Shown piece by piece: positions 24,267 through 24,279 of a stretch of DNA of 24,279 nucleotides. The DNA comes from an uncultured Gemella sp. (GTDB lineage Bacteria; Bacillota; Bacilli; Staphylococcales; Gemellaceae), in assembly GCA_945869755.1 (NCBI GenBank), contig CAMBPW010000007.1, positions 1 through 24,279 of the forward strand, read 5' to 3'. The translations under genes were made by a program, and so were the position numbers. Numbering within the stretch: the stretch's first letter is position 1; every line of letters starts with the position of its first letter. Under the pieces are notes generated by a model, which was not told the DNA's origin, searched no databases, and saw only the letters and a program-made list of their open reading frames with translations.

Positions 24267-24279
24267 TACTAAAAATAAT

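Noticed and set aside
1..24279. CRISPR array, tRNA/rRNA gene, insertion sequence or phage region
   Set aside because: No regularly spaced repeats, cloverleaf or CCA-end patterns, transposase motifs or target duplications were seen on either strand.

Overview
The window is AT-rich, tightly packed DNA from a low-GC Gram-positive bacterium (Bacillota, class Bacilli). The division and cell-wall cluster has the gene order known from Staphylococcus, and there are YlaN next to FtsW, a YqgP/YqgQ-like pair, a glucose-type IIA protein and a large BspA-like surface protein. Together these suggest a Gemella-like or other Staphylococcales-related commensal. The genus is inference. All genes except three (10659-13123) lie on the minus strand.

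Layout from left to right. 1-395: nusG (cut by the window edge) and secE, with their own strong promoter. 559-10452: the dcw cluster, transcribed right to left as mraZ, rsmH, ftsL, a PASTA-bearing class B PBP, mraY, murD, divIB, a terminator, then ftsA and ftsZ. A three-box MraZ operator lies just upstream of mraZ. 10659-13123 (plus strand): an AhpD/CMD-like peroxidase-like protein, a radical SAM protein of the ArsS/rSAM_SeCys type, and a membrane-anchored endonuclease/exonuclease/phosphatase-family protein. 13181-16945: yajC, tgt, queA and ftsW. 16949-18886: ylaN, yqgQ and a rhomboid-like TPR protein. Then crr (PTS IIA-Glc), an aminoglycoside-phosphotransferase-fold kinase, and a 1163-residue BspA-type leucine-rich-repeat surface protein. 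No gap between genes exceeds 300 bases. The longest, between the kinase and the surface protein, holds a promoter, a terminator and otherwise featureless AT-rich DNA.

How the genes work together. Most of the window serves division and septal wall synthesis: FtsZ/FtsA ring, DivIB/FtsL, PBP and FtsW for septal peptidoglycan, MraY/MurD for precursors, and RsmH/MraZ. The rest covers Sec translocation (SecE, YajC), transcription elongation (NusG), queuosine tRNA modification (QueA, Tgt) and sugar-linked regulation (Crr).

The most notable signal is the radical SAM gene. Its apparent stop is an in-frame UGA exactly where the family carries a conserved Cys before Gly-Gly. The frame continues GGETC to a TAA, and a hairpin whose apical loop starts with GG follows the UGA. 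It is therefore probably a selenoprotein. Every other stop visible in the window (22 of 22) is TAA or TAG. Other notable points are a rhomboid homologue that has lost its catalytic residues, an aberrant FtsZ C-terminus, and an LTTTG sorting-like signal on the surface protein.
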